In this document: positions 46,701 to 58,429 of the stretch, piece after piece | Numbering within the stretch: position 1 is the stretch's first letter | Layout of the letters: each line of letters starts with the position of its first letter | NCBI GenBank assembly: GCA_047967505.1 | Contig: CM106538.1 | Origin: Dipteris shenzhenensis | Lineage: Eukaryota; Polypodiophyta; Polypodiopsida; Gleicheniales | DNA length: 64,000 nucleotides | Direction: 5' to 3' (one strand) | Position numbers and translations under genes: made by a program | Notes under the pieces: generated by a model | Seen by the model: only the letters and a program-made list of their open reading frames with translations | Databases searched by the model: none | Told to the model about the DNA's origin: nothing

Positions 46701-48142
46701 ACACTCGATCTATCGACAACAACCTTTTTTAGGTGAAGGGTTAGGATGATGTAGATGTATGCGATGGGATACAGAGAGGAGCATATTTACGTTCCGTGCC
46801 CGTCTTGATCGAAAGGCGATGCGTAATCCACAGAAGCGTTGAAATTTCCTGAAGCAATGACAGCTTTGTTGAAGAAGCGAGCTGCAACGAGCTTGCCATT
46901 GCAAGATCCGGAAGGGAACATGGGTCCAACGTCGCAACCGCCATGGAAGTTTGGGAGGGTAGGATAAGGCTTGGATGGATCGTCCAGAAAGCTTGGATGG
47001 GTAGGGTCGATGCCTGTATCCACTAATCCAATCACCACTCCCTCTCCTGCATCTTTAATTCCTCCCACATCACGCCACGCACCCCCAGGCAAGCCCAAGA
47101 ACTCCGGAGTATGTGTAGTTTGACGCTTCGCGTGACGGCTACGTTGGATGTGCCTCACCCCCGTTGCTGATGTTAGTAATTCTATCTGCGGCGTCACGAC
47201 ACAATAATTTCTTTCACAATCAATCAGATCATCGATTTGATTTAAAGTTATGAACTTCTCAACATACGTTGATTACGTGTGATATATAACACAACACTTT
47301 TTGCACGTGAATTCCGTCACCCGTGTTTAGTTTTCAAAATGAAGCTCATAACAAATCCCTGAGTAGAAATATGCTTATATTCATATGAACATGACTTCCT
47401 ATGATTGCTACCACGCAATCTCTCGCATAATTTCAAATTTACCTACATGGAATCTCACAGCATTTGCATATAGTTTAATTATCAGGACACTTCTTGTTGA
47501 GCTCAAAACATATCCTCGGTTCTGAGTCTCGAAGCATGATTATCGGGAACGAGGCTATCTGCCGATTGATTCCTTATTTAATCTATCCGAACACAACTTG
47601 TTCCATCCAAATCCAGCATTAGTTCCAAGTATTAATTCTCACTTCATTCACACTTTCGATGTAATAGAAGAACGCCTATGTTATTGCGACTACCTTCTCA
47701 TGGCTGAGCTGAACAGCAAATCCATTCAGAATATGGGTGTAGGAGTAGAGCTTTAGGTAGCCTCCCGGATCCAAAGTCTGTTCCAGCAATGAATCGTGCA
47801 TCTCTGTCAGGTAAGCCGTATACCGTTGAGCTTCTGAGCTGTAGAAACAATAAGCAACATCGGAAACTGAGAGTTCAGCTGTTGACACCCTCCTGGTTTA
47901 TCGCAGGGATAAAGCATAACTTTGAAATTAGACACAGACCCTTGATATCAAGGAATAACGGGACTGGCTTACCTTAAGGCATGCACGTTGGTGCTCTCTG
48001 CAGCACCACTATATCCCAAGAATTTGGTCACGACGGGATCTTCTTCCATAAAAACGATGTAGATATCTGACCCAGATGCAGCGAGCGGCAGAAGCATCAG
48101 CTGCAAGAGTGTGAGCACAGCTGAGAGACGACCACGCGTCAT
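43795..48142 (-). CDS. Subtilisin-like serine protease, SBT2-like, ten exons, apparently intact
   Basis: Exons: 48142-47973, 47892-47694, 47185-46791, 46585-46490, 46370-46304, 46228-45946, 45714-45395, 45263-45014, 44840-44580, 44342-43795. All joints are GT-AG, and phases agree to give 862 residues without a stop. The start is the only ATG before a clear signal peptide (LSAVLTLLQLMLLPLAASG, residues 6-24). An I9-type propeptide follows, then the S8 peptidase with Asp179 (GLVDTGI), His253 (DGHGT), oxyanion Asn358 (SAGNRGP) and Ser604 (GTSMAAPH). A PA domain lies near 405-510 and a fibronectin-III-like end from about 690. The product is expected to be secreted to the cell wall. The patches FHGGCDVGP and NVTGVSCERLTYS suggest SBT2 by eye. 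A His/Gln-rich tract (HHHHQQHQQQQQPQQYQ) interrupts the last domain and is unusual. Confidence 0.9.
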
Positions 48143-48201
48143 GATGATTGGAAACCTGGTAGGATCTATGAAATGGCTGCGTATTCTTTGGCTGAAATCA
48201 A

Positions 48202-48208
48202 CTTATAG
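48202..48208 (-). promoter_or_regulatory. Possible TATA box of the subtilase gene
   Basis: The minus strand reads CTATAAG about 60 bp before the subtilase ATG. This is at a plausible distance for a core promoter with a short leader. Confidence 0.4.
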
Positions 48209-48814
48209 TGTTAATTCTGCGATGTGAGCTTGAATCTTGTCGTGCGACACGCAATTAGAGGACCTGGGACTGGATTAGCAGCATGTTATGGCTTTGATAG
48301 GTGCATGATCTGCGCCTGCTATTAATGTTAGAATAAGTTTAGTGCAGAACTATGCAATGCGACAGAATGGACGATAATCCAAAGACGCACAAGAGTCCAA
48401 TGAGACTTCAATAATTTTGGACAATCCGCTGGTAGATATGCTACAGGAGCTAAATTACATGCAATAGCATCTATTGACATGTAATTGCAGATGTATATGA
48501 GTTCTACATGGCACCACGGGACTTACGGCCTTTACACACGGGCATGCCCAAGTTTGGTGGGCGGCCAAAATTGCTCTCCCACAGCTCGCTCATGATGCAG
48601 ATTCATTTATTACCTGCGCGGTGGCCTGCGGATGCATAAAGTGCTTTATGTAACCGTCGTTGGCCTCTCCCTCATTGGAGGATCTCTATTTTTGCCTAAC
48701 CTCATCTTTTCCTAATGGGGACTAGGGTCGGCCTATGTTAGCACAAGCGCACTTAACATGTTTTCCTTCTATGACACGTTGCTTTATGCACCTATGTAAA
48801 AGAGATGTTGCAAC

Positions 48815-49075
48815 AACAATGGAGCTTATTTAGTTGTAAAGTCTTTCTCTATGGATGCGGAGGTTTGAGGTTTAAATCCTAGCGAAAGTTTGCATCCATT
48901 GTGGACATTTTGGATAGGGACATTGCAGTATGACGACATGTGCATTGTGGAAATTCTTTGTCATTTTTTTCTTGAGGACTATTTCCGGTAGCTTGGGGAA
49001 AAACCTCATATGCACTAAAGACAAACTTATATAAGCTCACTAGATTTATCCTCATGTCCCACAGTGGCATGGTTC
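48815..49075 (+). mobile_element. Possible tRNA-derived SINE
   Basis: An A-box-like TAGTTGTAAAGTC (48831-48843) and a B-box-like GAGGTTTAAATCCT (48867-48880) are spaced 23 bp apart, in a context resembling a decayed tRNA head (GGATGCGGAGGTTTG). A tail without further tRNA likeness follows. No target duplication or poly-A tail is certain. Confidence 0.35.
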
Positions 49076-49079
49076 TTAT

Positions 49080-50184
49080 ACTTTCGAGGCGATGCCATTA
49101 TTAGACCATTATTATGGCATGTGTTGGAAACATCTCCTTACATTCTTTGGTGGCACCTTGTTGGTAGCTTGTAAGGTGCAACCAAGAGCATTGGTTATCA
49201 ATTTTTAATCCGACAAGACGAATAAGGTTAATTCATCTATTGCGAAGCTTCTTTAGTAATGAACACTATTGAGGGGGTTGAGGGTAGTTCAATACATCGG
49301 GTCATTGTTTGCTTGGGTGTAGCCATTTTTGGTAAAGTTCAGGAACTTTTCTGTATATAGGTATCTTGCATGATCCATAACTTATGCATTGCTCAACGGA
49401 ATTTAGCAAACTTTGTCTTCAAGCTGTAGTACACATTCCAAACTTGAACATGAGAGCAAAAAATTATGGAATTAGGATTTGGAACGAGACATCTTTTTGA
49501 AGCATGCATCTTGAAGACTATAGGATATAGCAATTTATTGATCAAAAACATCAAAATTTTGTTCTATACATACATGCAACCAAGTAATCATTCAAAAGTA
49601 CACTATGTGAACTTCTCCTCAACCCAAGGATACACCCAAATGAGATCATTATCCATGGGTTAACGGGCCTCAAACGTTGTGCTAAAAAGTGATGCATACC
49701 CATTTGAGGGCATGCTCCATAACTTTTTTTTAATTTGTTGAAAAAACCAAAATGGATTGAAATTTTGGAATCCAAACTATTGGGACTAGTGCATGGTGGC
49801 CTTAAAACATTGATAGTTGTTGGTATTCGTATCTAGATTCACCCTAAAATAGAAGAAGTTAGAAAAGTGCAATTTGTGCATGTGAAAAGATATTTTACTA
49901 AATCCAACACTATTTACAATTTTGAATTGTTTCTTTTTCCATGCACTTGCTTTCTATATGGCTCATAAGCATGCCAAAGGTCATTGCATTTAATAATACA
50001 CAGCATCAAGCCCGATAGCATGCCCTTTGGCCTATTTGTGTTTTGAAGCATTTTAGGCCACATTGCACTTGTTTGGGATATCCAATATTACTGACGTGTA
50101 TCAACGAAGGGAGGAAAACTGGTGGCTTAAATTTCGATACTCTCACCAATTTTGAATTTTCACACCTCCCACCCATCAAATCTT
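49080..50184. other. Intergenic sequence retained only in the right arm
   Basis: No gene is recognised. Together with the subtilase it forms the interval deleted from the left arm. Confidence 0.5.
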
Positions 50185-50264
50185 GGAAGCTTTACTTGCA
50201 ACATACCCCCGCCGTGAAAACGCCCTGCAACTCGCACAGACCTCAACGTGACCTTGCATAGACT

Positions 50265-50860
50265 TTGGTTTGCCATTGTCTTCTTTCAGGTAAGTTGTCT
50301 TCTATTCTTTGCTTACCTCACAAGCTAGCTTCTCTCTGTTTTGGTTTGTCATTGTCATCTTTCATTGATCGTCACCATGGCAACATGCAGCTCGCCATGG
50401 CTTACAAGAGAAGCAAACAGAGGTTGCAAGATAGAAAAGTTGAAAAGCTTGGTCAGGGCACAAGAAATAGAAGAACCCTTGCGGAGCAACAGTAGGAAGC
50501 AATTGTTTTAGATGTACGCATTCAATCGTTGCTATCATAGCGAAGAAAACAAGCTGTGATGTCACGATTGGTGGTAGCATTTTAGGAAGCAACATTCAAC
50601 CATTCAGGTAAATACCATTCTCGAATCTTCACAAGCTTTAGTCTACACCCTAAAGTTCATAGAGTGACAACCCTACCGACGCCTTGTATTTTCGTGCCAA
50701 AACATCACCACTATTGCAATCAATGCTTCCACTCTTCGTGCATCTCTCGAGAGTTTCTCCAAATAACAAGGACATTTGTAGAAAGCAGGTGGGATGCAAG
50801 ATGTTTGACGAGCACATCATACATATGCTTGATACAATGCAGGTCAGTGGTTGCCTAAAC
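50265..50860 (+). pseudogene. Unrecognised coding remnant with TAG interruptions
   Basis: The plus strand reads AMAYKRSKQRLQDRKVEKLG and then, across three in-frame TAG codons at Gln-like positions (after EQQ, LLS and AF), a helical stretch (EAIVLDVRIQSLL, RRKQAVMSRLVVAF). A second exon-like piece (LLQSMLPLFVHLSRVSPNN to EHIIHMLDTMQ) ends at a consensus splice donor CAG/GTCAGT near 50840. The left-arm copy is at 24931-25635. Family unknown, probably a gene fragment captured by the repeat. Confidence 0.4.
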
Positions 50861-50879
50861 CATCCTGGTGGTTGCTTGT

Positions 50880-52760
50880 GATTGAGCTTTGGGATAGTTT
50901 ACTTGTTTCATTTCTTGATACAATGCAGGTCAGTGGGGGTGGTTGCCTCAGGCCGGTGGTTGTTTGTGATTGAGCTTTGGGATAGTTTACTAGGCTAGAC
51001 TGGACTTAATGTGATCATCCTAAACCAGCCTGGTGGTTGGAATATCATGCAACTGTGTGGCTAGTTCAGCTCAAACACCAGAACCAGGCTGGCTTGGACT
51101 TAATGTGATTGTCCTAAACCAGCTCGGTGGTTCGAACATCATGCAATCGTGGTTGGGTCAGCTCAAACACCAATTATATGATTGCCCTAAAGCAACCCGG
51201 TGGTTGGAATATCATGCAACCGTGTGGCTAGTTTAGCTCAAACACCAAAACCAGGATGGCTTGGACTTAATGTGATTGTCCTACACCAGCTTGGTGGTTG
51301 GAACATCATGCAATCGTGATTGGGTCAGCTCAAACACCACTTAAGGCTAGAGGAGGTAGGCACGAGCAATGAAATGCATTTTTGTTAGTTTAGGATTACC
51401 TGCAACCCCCCCAAAATATAACTTTTAGTAAATCCCAAACAACCACCGCAATTGTTTAAGTAAATCACAATCAATAAATCCCAAACAAGGAAAAGTATAA
51501 ATCCCAAATAGTATACTAATCCCAAACAACCATTGAGTTTGTTTTAGTGACAAAGATTGTGCATAAGGGACCATCTAATTCACACGCTCAGATTGGCATT
51601 GAGTTGAAATCAGACTATAATACCAATGACTTTGCATCTAGTTCACAAGCTTAGATTAGCATCCAGTCGATTTATCAGGTTGTAATAGCAATAGTTTAGA
51701 ATGAGAACTAGCATTAAGCTGAGATAAACTGTAAGAACATATCACACTATTAGAATTACCATCTAATTGCACATCATGAGCAACCATCTAATCGCACATC
51801 ATGGCTAGACGATGATGTATATGACCACCTATGCTAGACTGGGCTATCAGCAAAGCTGGGTATATGTGCCACCTCTCGTTCCCCCTCATCCCATTGAATT
51901 ATTATGATCTTGGCTCCGATGACCGATAAATTCTCCCACGGCAACCATCTAATCGCTTGTCATGGCTAGACGATGATGTAAATGACCGCCTAGGCTAAGG
52001 CTAGGCTACCAGTAAGCTGGGTGCATGTGCCACCACTCCTCCCTCCTCTTCCTATTGAATTATCATGATCTGGCACTGATGACCAATAAATTATAGCATG
52101 GCAACCATCTAATCGCACGTCATGGCCAGACGATGATGTAGATGATTGCTTACGCTAAGCTGGGCTACCAGAAAAATCCAGCGGGTGGATTGTGTGTCTT
52201 AGCAGTACCAATAAGCACCCAGAGTCACACAAATGACACAAGAAACAAAGGGAAGAAGAGTGGGAGGGCGGCAATTCTATAGCTATATAAAGGCCTTAAG
52301 AGCAGAGAAACAATTCATGCAACCCAAGAAAATTTCTCTCGTACCCCCTTCCATGCTCTCTCCAAGCCCCCTTATACCCCTATGATGAATCTTCTGCTGC
52401 AATCTCGATGCCCCTTCATAATGCTGCCCAAGTCATGGGATCCATTGTTTACATTGGTTCTCCATCCTGCAACACTTTACAAGCCATAGCCATGACCAAG
52501 GGAGTTGTAGGATGGGGAGCCAAGGGAAACGGGTCATCATTGTTCCGTCAAGCACTGGCAAAGGACTCAACTTGGTGATGAGACTCTCATAATTGAGCAT
52601 AACCTTCGATGCTGGGGAAGGAGAACTCAACCTGGTGATAAGCTATAACACACTGAGAGCATGTGTTAGTGTGTTGGAGCTCACCACCAGCTTGAGTTCC
52701 CTATCCACTATCGAATGTTGTGCTAGATTGAACTCACTGCCAAGTTGAGTTCCCTCTTGA
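50880..52760 (-). repeat. Dispersed repeat family, copy C
   Basis: It is the inverted counterpart of 22949-24930. Between 50990 and 51340, units containing GGTGGTTGGAATATCATGCA and GACTTAATGTGATTGTCC alternate in tandem about four times. Confidence 0.75.
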
Positions 52761-53516
52761 AAGAAGCAATTCCTTGATAATCCTGCGAGTGCCTTGAAAG
52801 AAGTTGCAAAGAAGAAAGCAATTCCTTGATAACCAACCATGTTGCAATATGGGGAGCCAAGGGAAACACATCGTCATTGTTCTGTCAGGCATTGGGAGAG
52901 AACTCAACTTGCAGATGAACCTCTCATAATTGCACACAACCTTTGGCATTGGGGAAGGAACTCAACTAGGTTATCAACTCTAACACACTGAGAGCATGCA
53001 TCACTGTGCTGGAGCTCACCACCATATTGAGTTCCCTGTCCACTATCAAATGTTGTGCTCGAGTGAGCTCACCTCCAAGATGAGTTGCCTCTTCTAGTGC
53101 CTTGAAAGAAGTTGCTATGAAAAAGGCTATTTCAATTACGAGGTGCTCATATTGTCCCATGCATACGAGGAGTTCCAGGTCAAAATTGTAAGAAAGTCCT
53201 ACCTACGATAGCACTACGAGGTGCTCATATTATCCCATGCATACAAAACACCAGGTCAAAAGTGTAAGAAAGTGCTAACAAGAACAAAAAGTGACACCCA
53301 GTCCTGCCACAGTGGTGGTGTTGACAAGTGCTAAAAGTGTTTAAAGAAGTGTCACAAAGATTGTTAAATGTTTGCTTCGGATGTAATTTATTTTGTTTCA
53401 ATTTTGATGTAATACTATTATCGCAAAAACTATTGGATGTAATTTCTTTTGTTTCAATTTCAATGTAGTATCTTATCACCAAAACTATTGTTGCTGTTAC
53501 TTCGGTAGTGAAAGGA

Positions 53517-55160
53517 TACACGTGGGATTAAGAGGGAGCTCACATCTCCTCATACTCCAGAGCAAAATCCAGTTGCAGAAAAGATGAATCGTACCATTCA
53601 AGAAAGGTTGCAATGCATGCTTTCCAATGCAAGTCTTTCTGGTGGTTTTTGGGCTGAGGCAATGAAGACTGCAGTGCATGTGATCAATAGATCACCTAGT
53701 AAGAGTTTGGATGGTGGTATTCCTGAAGAGGCATGGAGTGGCAAGAAGCCCTCTTACTCTCATTTCTGTATATTTGGGTGTGAGGCATATGCACATGTGC
53801 CAAAAAGAGCTTCGAAAGAAGCTAGATCCTAAGTCTAGGAAATGCATCTTTCTGGGTTATGGTGAAAGTGGAGAGAGGGGCTATCGTCTCTGGGATCCAT
53901 AAGCAAAGAAGATCATGCGCAGCCATGATGTAGTCTTCAATGAGAAGAAGATGCATAAGGCACCCATGAGGGATGTGGAAATGAGGAGAATCACTTTCCA
54001 GGATGTGAATCCACCTGCATATGTTGATAGACAACAAGCTGTCCATGCACCAAATGTGCAAGAAATGGTACCACCAAGTACTCCCATAGGTATAATCAAG
54101 GGTAGATGATGGATCATCTATTGGTGGAAATGATGAGCCAAATGTGGCTGATATGCAAGTGGGACAACAAGCTGAAATGCTCTTGAGAAGATCATCTAGA
54201 GTGTCTAGACCGCCTGATAAGTTTGTTCCAGGGGTAGACTATGTGATGCTTACTAATTGCGGGGAGCCTTCTTTCTACAGAGAGGCTACGATGCGCGAGA
54301 ATCAATGCAAGTTGGAGTATGTTATGCAATCAGAGATGAGTTCACTTATGAAGAATAAGACTTGGGACTTGGTTTCTTTGCCACATGGAAAGAAAGCGTT
54401 GCCATGTAAATGGGTCTACAAAATGAAGGTCACATGTGATGATGTGCCTAGGTACAAGGCCCGTTTGGTCGCTAAAGGGTTCAAGCAAGAGAAGGGTGTG
54501 GACTTTGATGAGATATTCTCTCAAGTTGTGAAGATGACCACACTTAGATGCATGCTTGGACTAGTGGCATCAGAGGATATGGAGCTTATGCAGATGGATA
54601 TCAAGACAGTTTTCTTGCATGGGGATTTGCATGAGAAAATTTACATGGTGCAGTCGGAAGGCTTTGAAGAAAAGGGCAAAGAGCATTTAGTTTGCAAGTG
54701 GAAGAAGAGTCTCTATGGTCTTAAGCAAGCGCCTAGAGAATGGTATCAGAAGTTTGATGCTTTCATTCGGTCCCAGGGTTTTAGAAGGAGTGAAATTGAT
54801 CACTGCCTCTACACTAAAAGGGCTAAGGATAATAGCCTGATAATCTTGGCACTATATGTGGATGATATGCTATTGGCTAGCAAGAATACTTATGAGCTAG
54901 ATGCATTAAAGGCCAAGTTGCATGAGGCCTTTGATATGAAGGATTTGGGATTTGCAGGTCATATTCTTGGTATGCGCATCACGCGTGATCGGAGTAGGAA
55001 ACTCCTTTGGCTTTCACAAAAAGAGTATGTTACAAAAGTATTGCAGCATTTCAATATGGAGGGGGGGAAGGCAGTGAGTACTCCATTGCCTCCATATGTG
55101 AAACTGAGTCATACAGATAGTCCCAAATGAGATGAGGAGAGGGCCATGATGGCCAACGTG
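53517..55160 (+). pseudogene. copia-2 internal fragment: integrase end and reverse transcriptase
   Basis: The fragment enters in the middle of integrase (HTPEQNPVAEKMNRTIQERL, then GFWAEAMKTAVHVINRSPSK). It passes through the linker and reads the polymerase from about 54144 to 55128, with QMDIKTVFLHGDLHEKIYM, the catalytic YVDDML near 54855 and GHILGMRITRDRS. One extra A in 53802-53806, a TAA at 53900-53902, a frame change near 54105 and a TGA at 55128-55130 disable it. It has no LTRs, gag or RNase H, and both ends are abrupt joins to unrelated sequence, so it is a rearranged fragment rather than an insertion. Confidence 0.92.
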
Positions 55161-55161
55161 A

Positions 55162-56784
55162 GGCATACCATGACTTTGTCACTTCTACTTGTCATTCAAG
55201 TAGAGAGGCAAAGTTGTATGACATTTTTGATCATCAGATAGATGTCATCGGCACAGTACACAAGCATCTAGACCTCTTTAGAGATGTGGTAGATTATGCA
55301 AGAGAGAAAATCAAGCCTTATCTGATCTGGCTAGACATAGATAGAGTACAGTGGGTTCCTATGAATCTCCTAATTAAGTATCGTTGGGCTGATAGCACTT
55401 TCAAGTTTAGGTTGCAAAGAATTTGCAAATCCCTTAGTCCAAAAAGTTTTAGAAGGATTTCCAAGGATGAAGAGTTGGATCAGCAACCGGGTCCTATAGG
55501 AACTGTTTTTGTATCCGTGGAAATAGCCTATTGTGTAATTCTTTTGGAAATGGAGGACACAGATGCACCTCCATTCATCAATGTAGAGCCACCTCTTCTT
55601 CTAGCAGCAACAGGGCAAGGTGTGGACATTGAGGAGAATCTTGATGTGGTTGCGAAAGCCGCCCGCTATTGCTCTAGATTTGTCTAGTGCATCTTTGGAC
55701 AAGGGAAAGCACACAGCAGAAATAGAGTAGAAATAGAGTTGGTTGTGGTTCCTGAAGTAGGTGGAAATCATCCTCCACAAGACAGCTAGAAGAGTAAGAG
55801 GAGGAAGGAGAGCAAAAGGAGGAAAAAGGTATGATGGATGAGGTTTTGATGCAAACCCTTCCATATATTTTGATTGAAAACAAATAATATTTATTATTGA
55901 TTGACATTCAATATATTAAAAATTTGAGAGAAGATGAAGTACTGGGGACACTCCCCGCTTGGGAGAGTAGTAGTAACTTAGGTCACCCAGAAGAGGGGTT
56001 GGATAGGTGCACAGATTTGGCACCTGCAAACCCTTTGGAGCATCCGATCTTAATTGTGTGGGAGGAAATGCATGACTCTACAAATGAAGCAGTTATAGAG
56101 ATGGAGTTCCATCACGTCCAAGAAAGATTGGAGGTAAAGAGGGCACAGAAACACTAGAGACTTGAGAATACTACAGAGGCCTCATCATTGGCACCACCTC
56201 CAGCAATTGATGAGAGCAAAAGCTCCATCGATATAACTCGGCCGGGAATGGATGAACAAGATGCTTCCCACATTGTGAGTTCATGATATTTTGTCAATAT
56301 GAATGAATTTATGTTCTTAGTTTGGCATTAAAACGATTACTGATGTTATCTCAATTTTTAGGACGTCATCGAAGTTGATAAGTTTGTGACACGTAAAGGG
56401 GGTCAAGGTGACAGCATCGGTGTGGATTCAGCACTAGGACACTACATGGGAATGTTCGAGTCCCATAGCCTAGTGTGTTCCATACTTCGTTCTCCCCTTA
56501 TGGAAAGGAGGAGATGATAAAGTGTAGGGCACTTTCAAAACTAGTCTCCCTTGTGCCTTTACCCCCTTCTGTGCACAAGTGTATTTTGGTGAGGTGGGAC
56601 TTGGCACTATCTACTTTTGGGGAGAAACTAGTAGGAAGAATCATGGCAGTTGCTGCTATGGGTGCTTCAGCAGGTGTTTATGATGTTGGGCAGCTTGTAG
56701 AATCTTTCAATAAACCCACTGTTTTGTCAACTCAGAGGAGAGCAGCAATAGTAGCTAAAGCTAAGCAAGCAAATATTTTGTAAA
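55162..56784 (+). pseudogene. Unrecognised multi-exon gene remnant
   Basis: The first open stretch (55162-55687) encodes DIFDHQIDVIGTVHKHLDLF and YAREKIKPYLIWLDIDRVQW. A basic piece (KSKRRKESKRRKK) ends at a possible donor near 55828. The next piece (55897-56274) leads to an 87-bp GT-AG intron (56275-56361), and the last part reads GHYMGMFES and, in another frame, YGKEEMIKCRALSKLVSLVP to TAA 56782-56784. A stop at 56156-56158 and a frame change near 56500 break it. The internal stop after RFV (55685-55687) is also TAG. I do not recognise any domain. It begins exactly where the copia-2 fragment ends, so its own 5' end is lost. Confidence 0.5.
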
Positions 56785-57830
56785 AAGTGCATCTATTGGA
56801 TGCAATATACAAGAAATATTGTATAGACATCAAAATTTAATATATATTTCTCTTGTTTTCCAGATGGGTGGTGTTTTGCATTATAATTGAGTTTCATTTC
56901 TTGGATTTTAGTGTATCCTTAATTTAAATATATAGTTGATTTTGAAGAAAAGTGCATTCCCTTATCAAAGGTTTCAAGAATTCTTCAAGTTACTACGTGT
57001 ATGAATAGACAAGATCAAGATTGTGGATGAACTCTAATGAAGATAGCAACAAAAGGTTAAATTGGATGCACAATCTCAAACCCTTCCATATTTAGATTCA
57101 TCTTGGGACTAGGAATGTTTTGCATCCCAAACCTAAAAGTAAAATAGAACAATAATATGGTGGCTAATTTAGTTATGTGCATGGTTAGTTGGAAGGATTA
57201 ATGTAAAATAAGAGGATATATGCTCCATGATTGAGATGGCAAGCTTTCACTTATGCCAATGGTTCCACATGGAGATGGCAATAATCCACACGTATACTTG
57301 GTTGATGTTTGTGTATTATCAAATTTAGATAGAGAACAAGCATATGACTGACTCAATCCTAGCATAGGAGATTGGGTTTCGACTTTTATGGAAATTGTGG
57401 CTAAGGGGTGCTATACACAATTGAAGATGTAGGCCCTTATGGTGTAAAATGTTGTAAAGTATGCTAGGAATGGCCAAAATTGCTTTAGAAGCATGCCTTG
57501 ATATTCTGAAGGGATTGGTGATGACTACAATGAAGTTTGATACAAAATGGTAAGGTTGACAAATGCACTGATAGCTATGAGCAACAATGGATTAAAATGG
57601 TTGCAATGGATTAAAATGATGTGAATAACATGACATATGAAACAATGATTCAAAGTGGGTCCCAAATTTGAATGCTAATAATCAAGATATGGGTTTATAA
57701 ATTGGGACACATTTCAAGCATGAAGAAGCGAATTGATTTGGGCAAAAATTTTGCATCTTTGATGGGAAGGTGGCCATGACATAGGCACTTTTTTTTGTTT
57801 TTTTAAATGTATTTGTTTCTTGTGTGTGTA
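56785..57830. other. Sequence without recognised features
   Basis: AT-rich, no convincing gene or repeat. Confidence 0.4.
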
Positions 57831-57887
57831 CTGGGTGTGTGTGTAAGTGATGGGGGATGAATCCCCCAATTAAAAAAAACAAGAAAA

Positions 57888-57992
57888 GCCCCCAAGAGGC
57901 CGTGGTGCGCGCAGGTGTGACTTTGGGTCAGACGAGGTCCCCGTCTAGCCCAAATTCTCGCTTGTCTGCACCAGGGCCTCTCGAGGGCTTTT
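57888..57992. repeat. Foldback unit 1
   Basis: The left arm GCCCCCAAGAGGCCGTGGTG and the right arm CACCAGGGCCTCTCGAGGGC are nearly complementary, with an inner pair TTTGGGTCAGACG / CGTCTAGCCCAAA. A-rich sequence precedes it and T-rich sequence follows. Confidence 0.85.
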
Positions 57993-58044
57993 TTTTGTTT
58001 TGTTTTTTTGGCATGTCTTTCTTTTGGGGCATATCTTACCCCCA

Positions 58045-58045
<1 letters not shown>

Positions 58046-58078
<33 letters not shown>
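58046..58078. repeat. (CA)n microsatellite between foldback units
   Basis: About fifteen CA repeats, with related CACACAC stretches also following unit 2 at 58262-58290. Confidence 0.9.
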
Positions 58079-58123
58079 CCATATCACACGCAAATAAACA
58101 AATACAAAAAAAAACAAAAAAAA

Positions 58124-58223
58124 GCCCCTGAGAGGCCCTGGTGCACATAAGCGTAACTTTGGGCCAGACGGGGATCTCGTCTGGCCCAAAGTCGTGCCTG
58201 TGTGCACCAAGGCCTCTCGAGGC
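58124..58223. repeat. Foldback unit 2
   Basis: This is the best preserved unit. GCCCCTGAGAGGCCCTGGTG pairs with CACCAAGGCCTCTCGAGGC, and ACTTTGGGCCAGACG pairs with CGTCTGGCCCAAAGT around a GGGATCT loop. Confidence 0.88.
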
Positions 58224-58318
58224 TTTTTTTTGTTTTTTTTTGGGGGGATGCATTCCCCATCACTCACACACACCCGTCACACACACAAGAAAAAAATACA
58301 TAAAAAATTAAAAAAAAA

Positions 58319-58383
58319 CCCCCGAGGGGCCCTGGTGCACACAGCCGTCTGGCCCAAAGTCGCACTAGGGACGCTCAGGGGCT
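58319..58383. repeat. Foldback unit 3, shortened
   Basis: It keeps GAGGGGCCCTGGTGCACAC and CGTCTGGCCCAAAGTCG, but the right arm is degraded (CTAGGGACGCTCAGGGGC) and the inner left half is missing. Confidence 0.75.
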
Positions 58384-58429
58384 TTTTTTGTTTTTGAGGG
58401 GATGCATCCCCCATCACATACTAGTGTCT

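Larger units (their letters stand above)
39457..53516 (-). repeat. Right arm of the inverted duplication
   Basis: In reverse complement it corresponds to 12530-13253 plus 22944-30603. It keeps 44310-50178, missing in the left arm, and lacks the 9.69-kb transposon. It ends at 53516, where copia-2 begins abruptly in the middle of the shared word GGTAGTGAAAG. Confidence 0.9.

Noticed and set aside
57803-58397. Open frames across the foldback units
   Set aside because: They are CA/GT and hairpin translations present on both strands, with no protein likeness.
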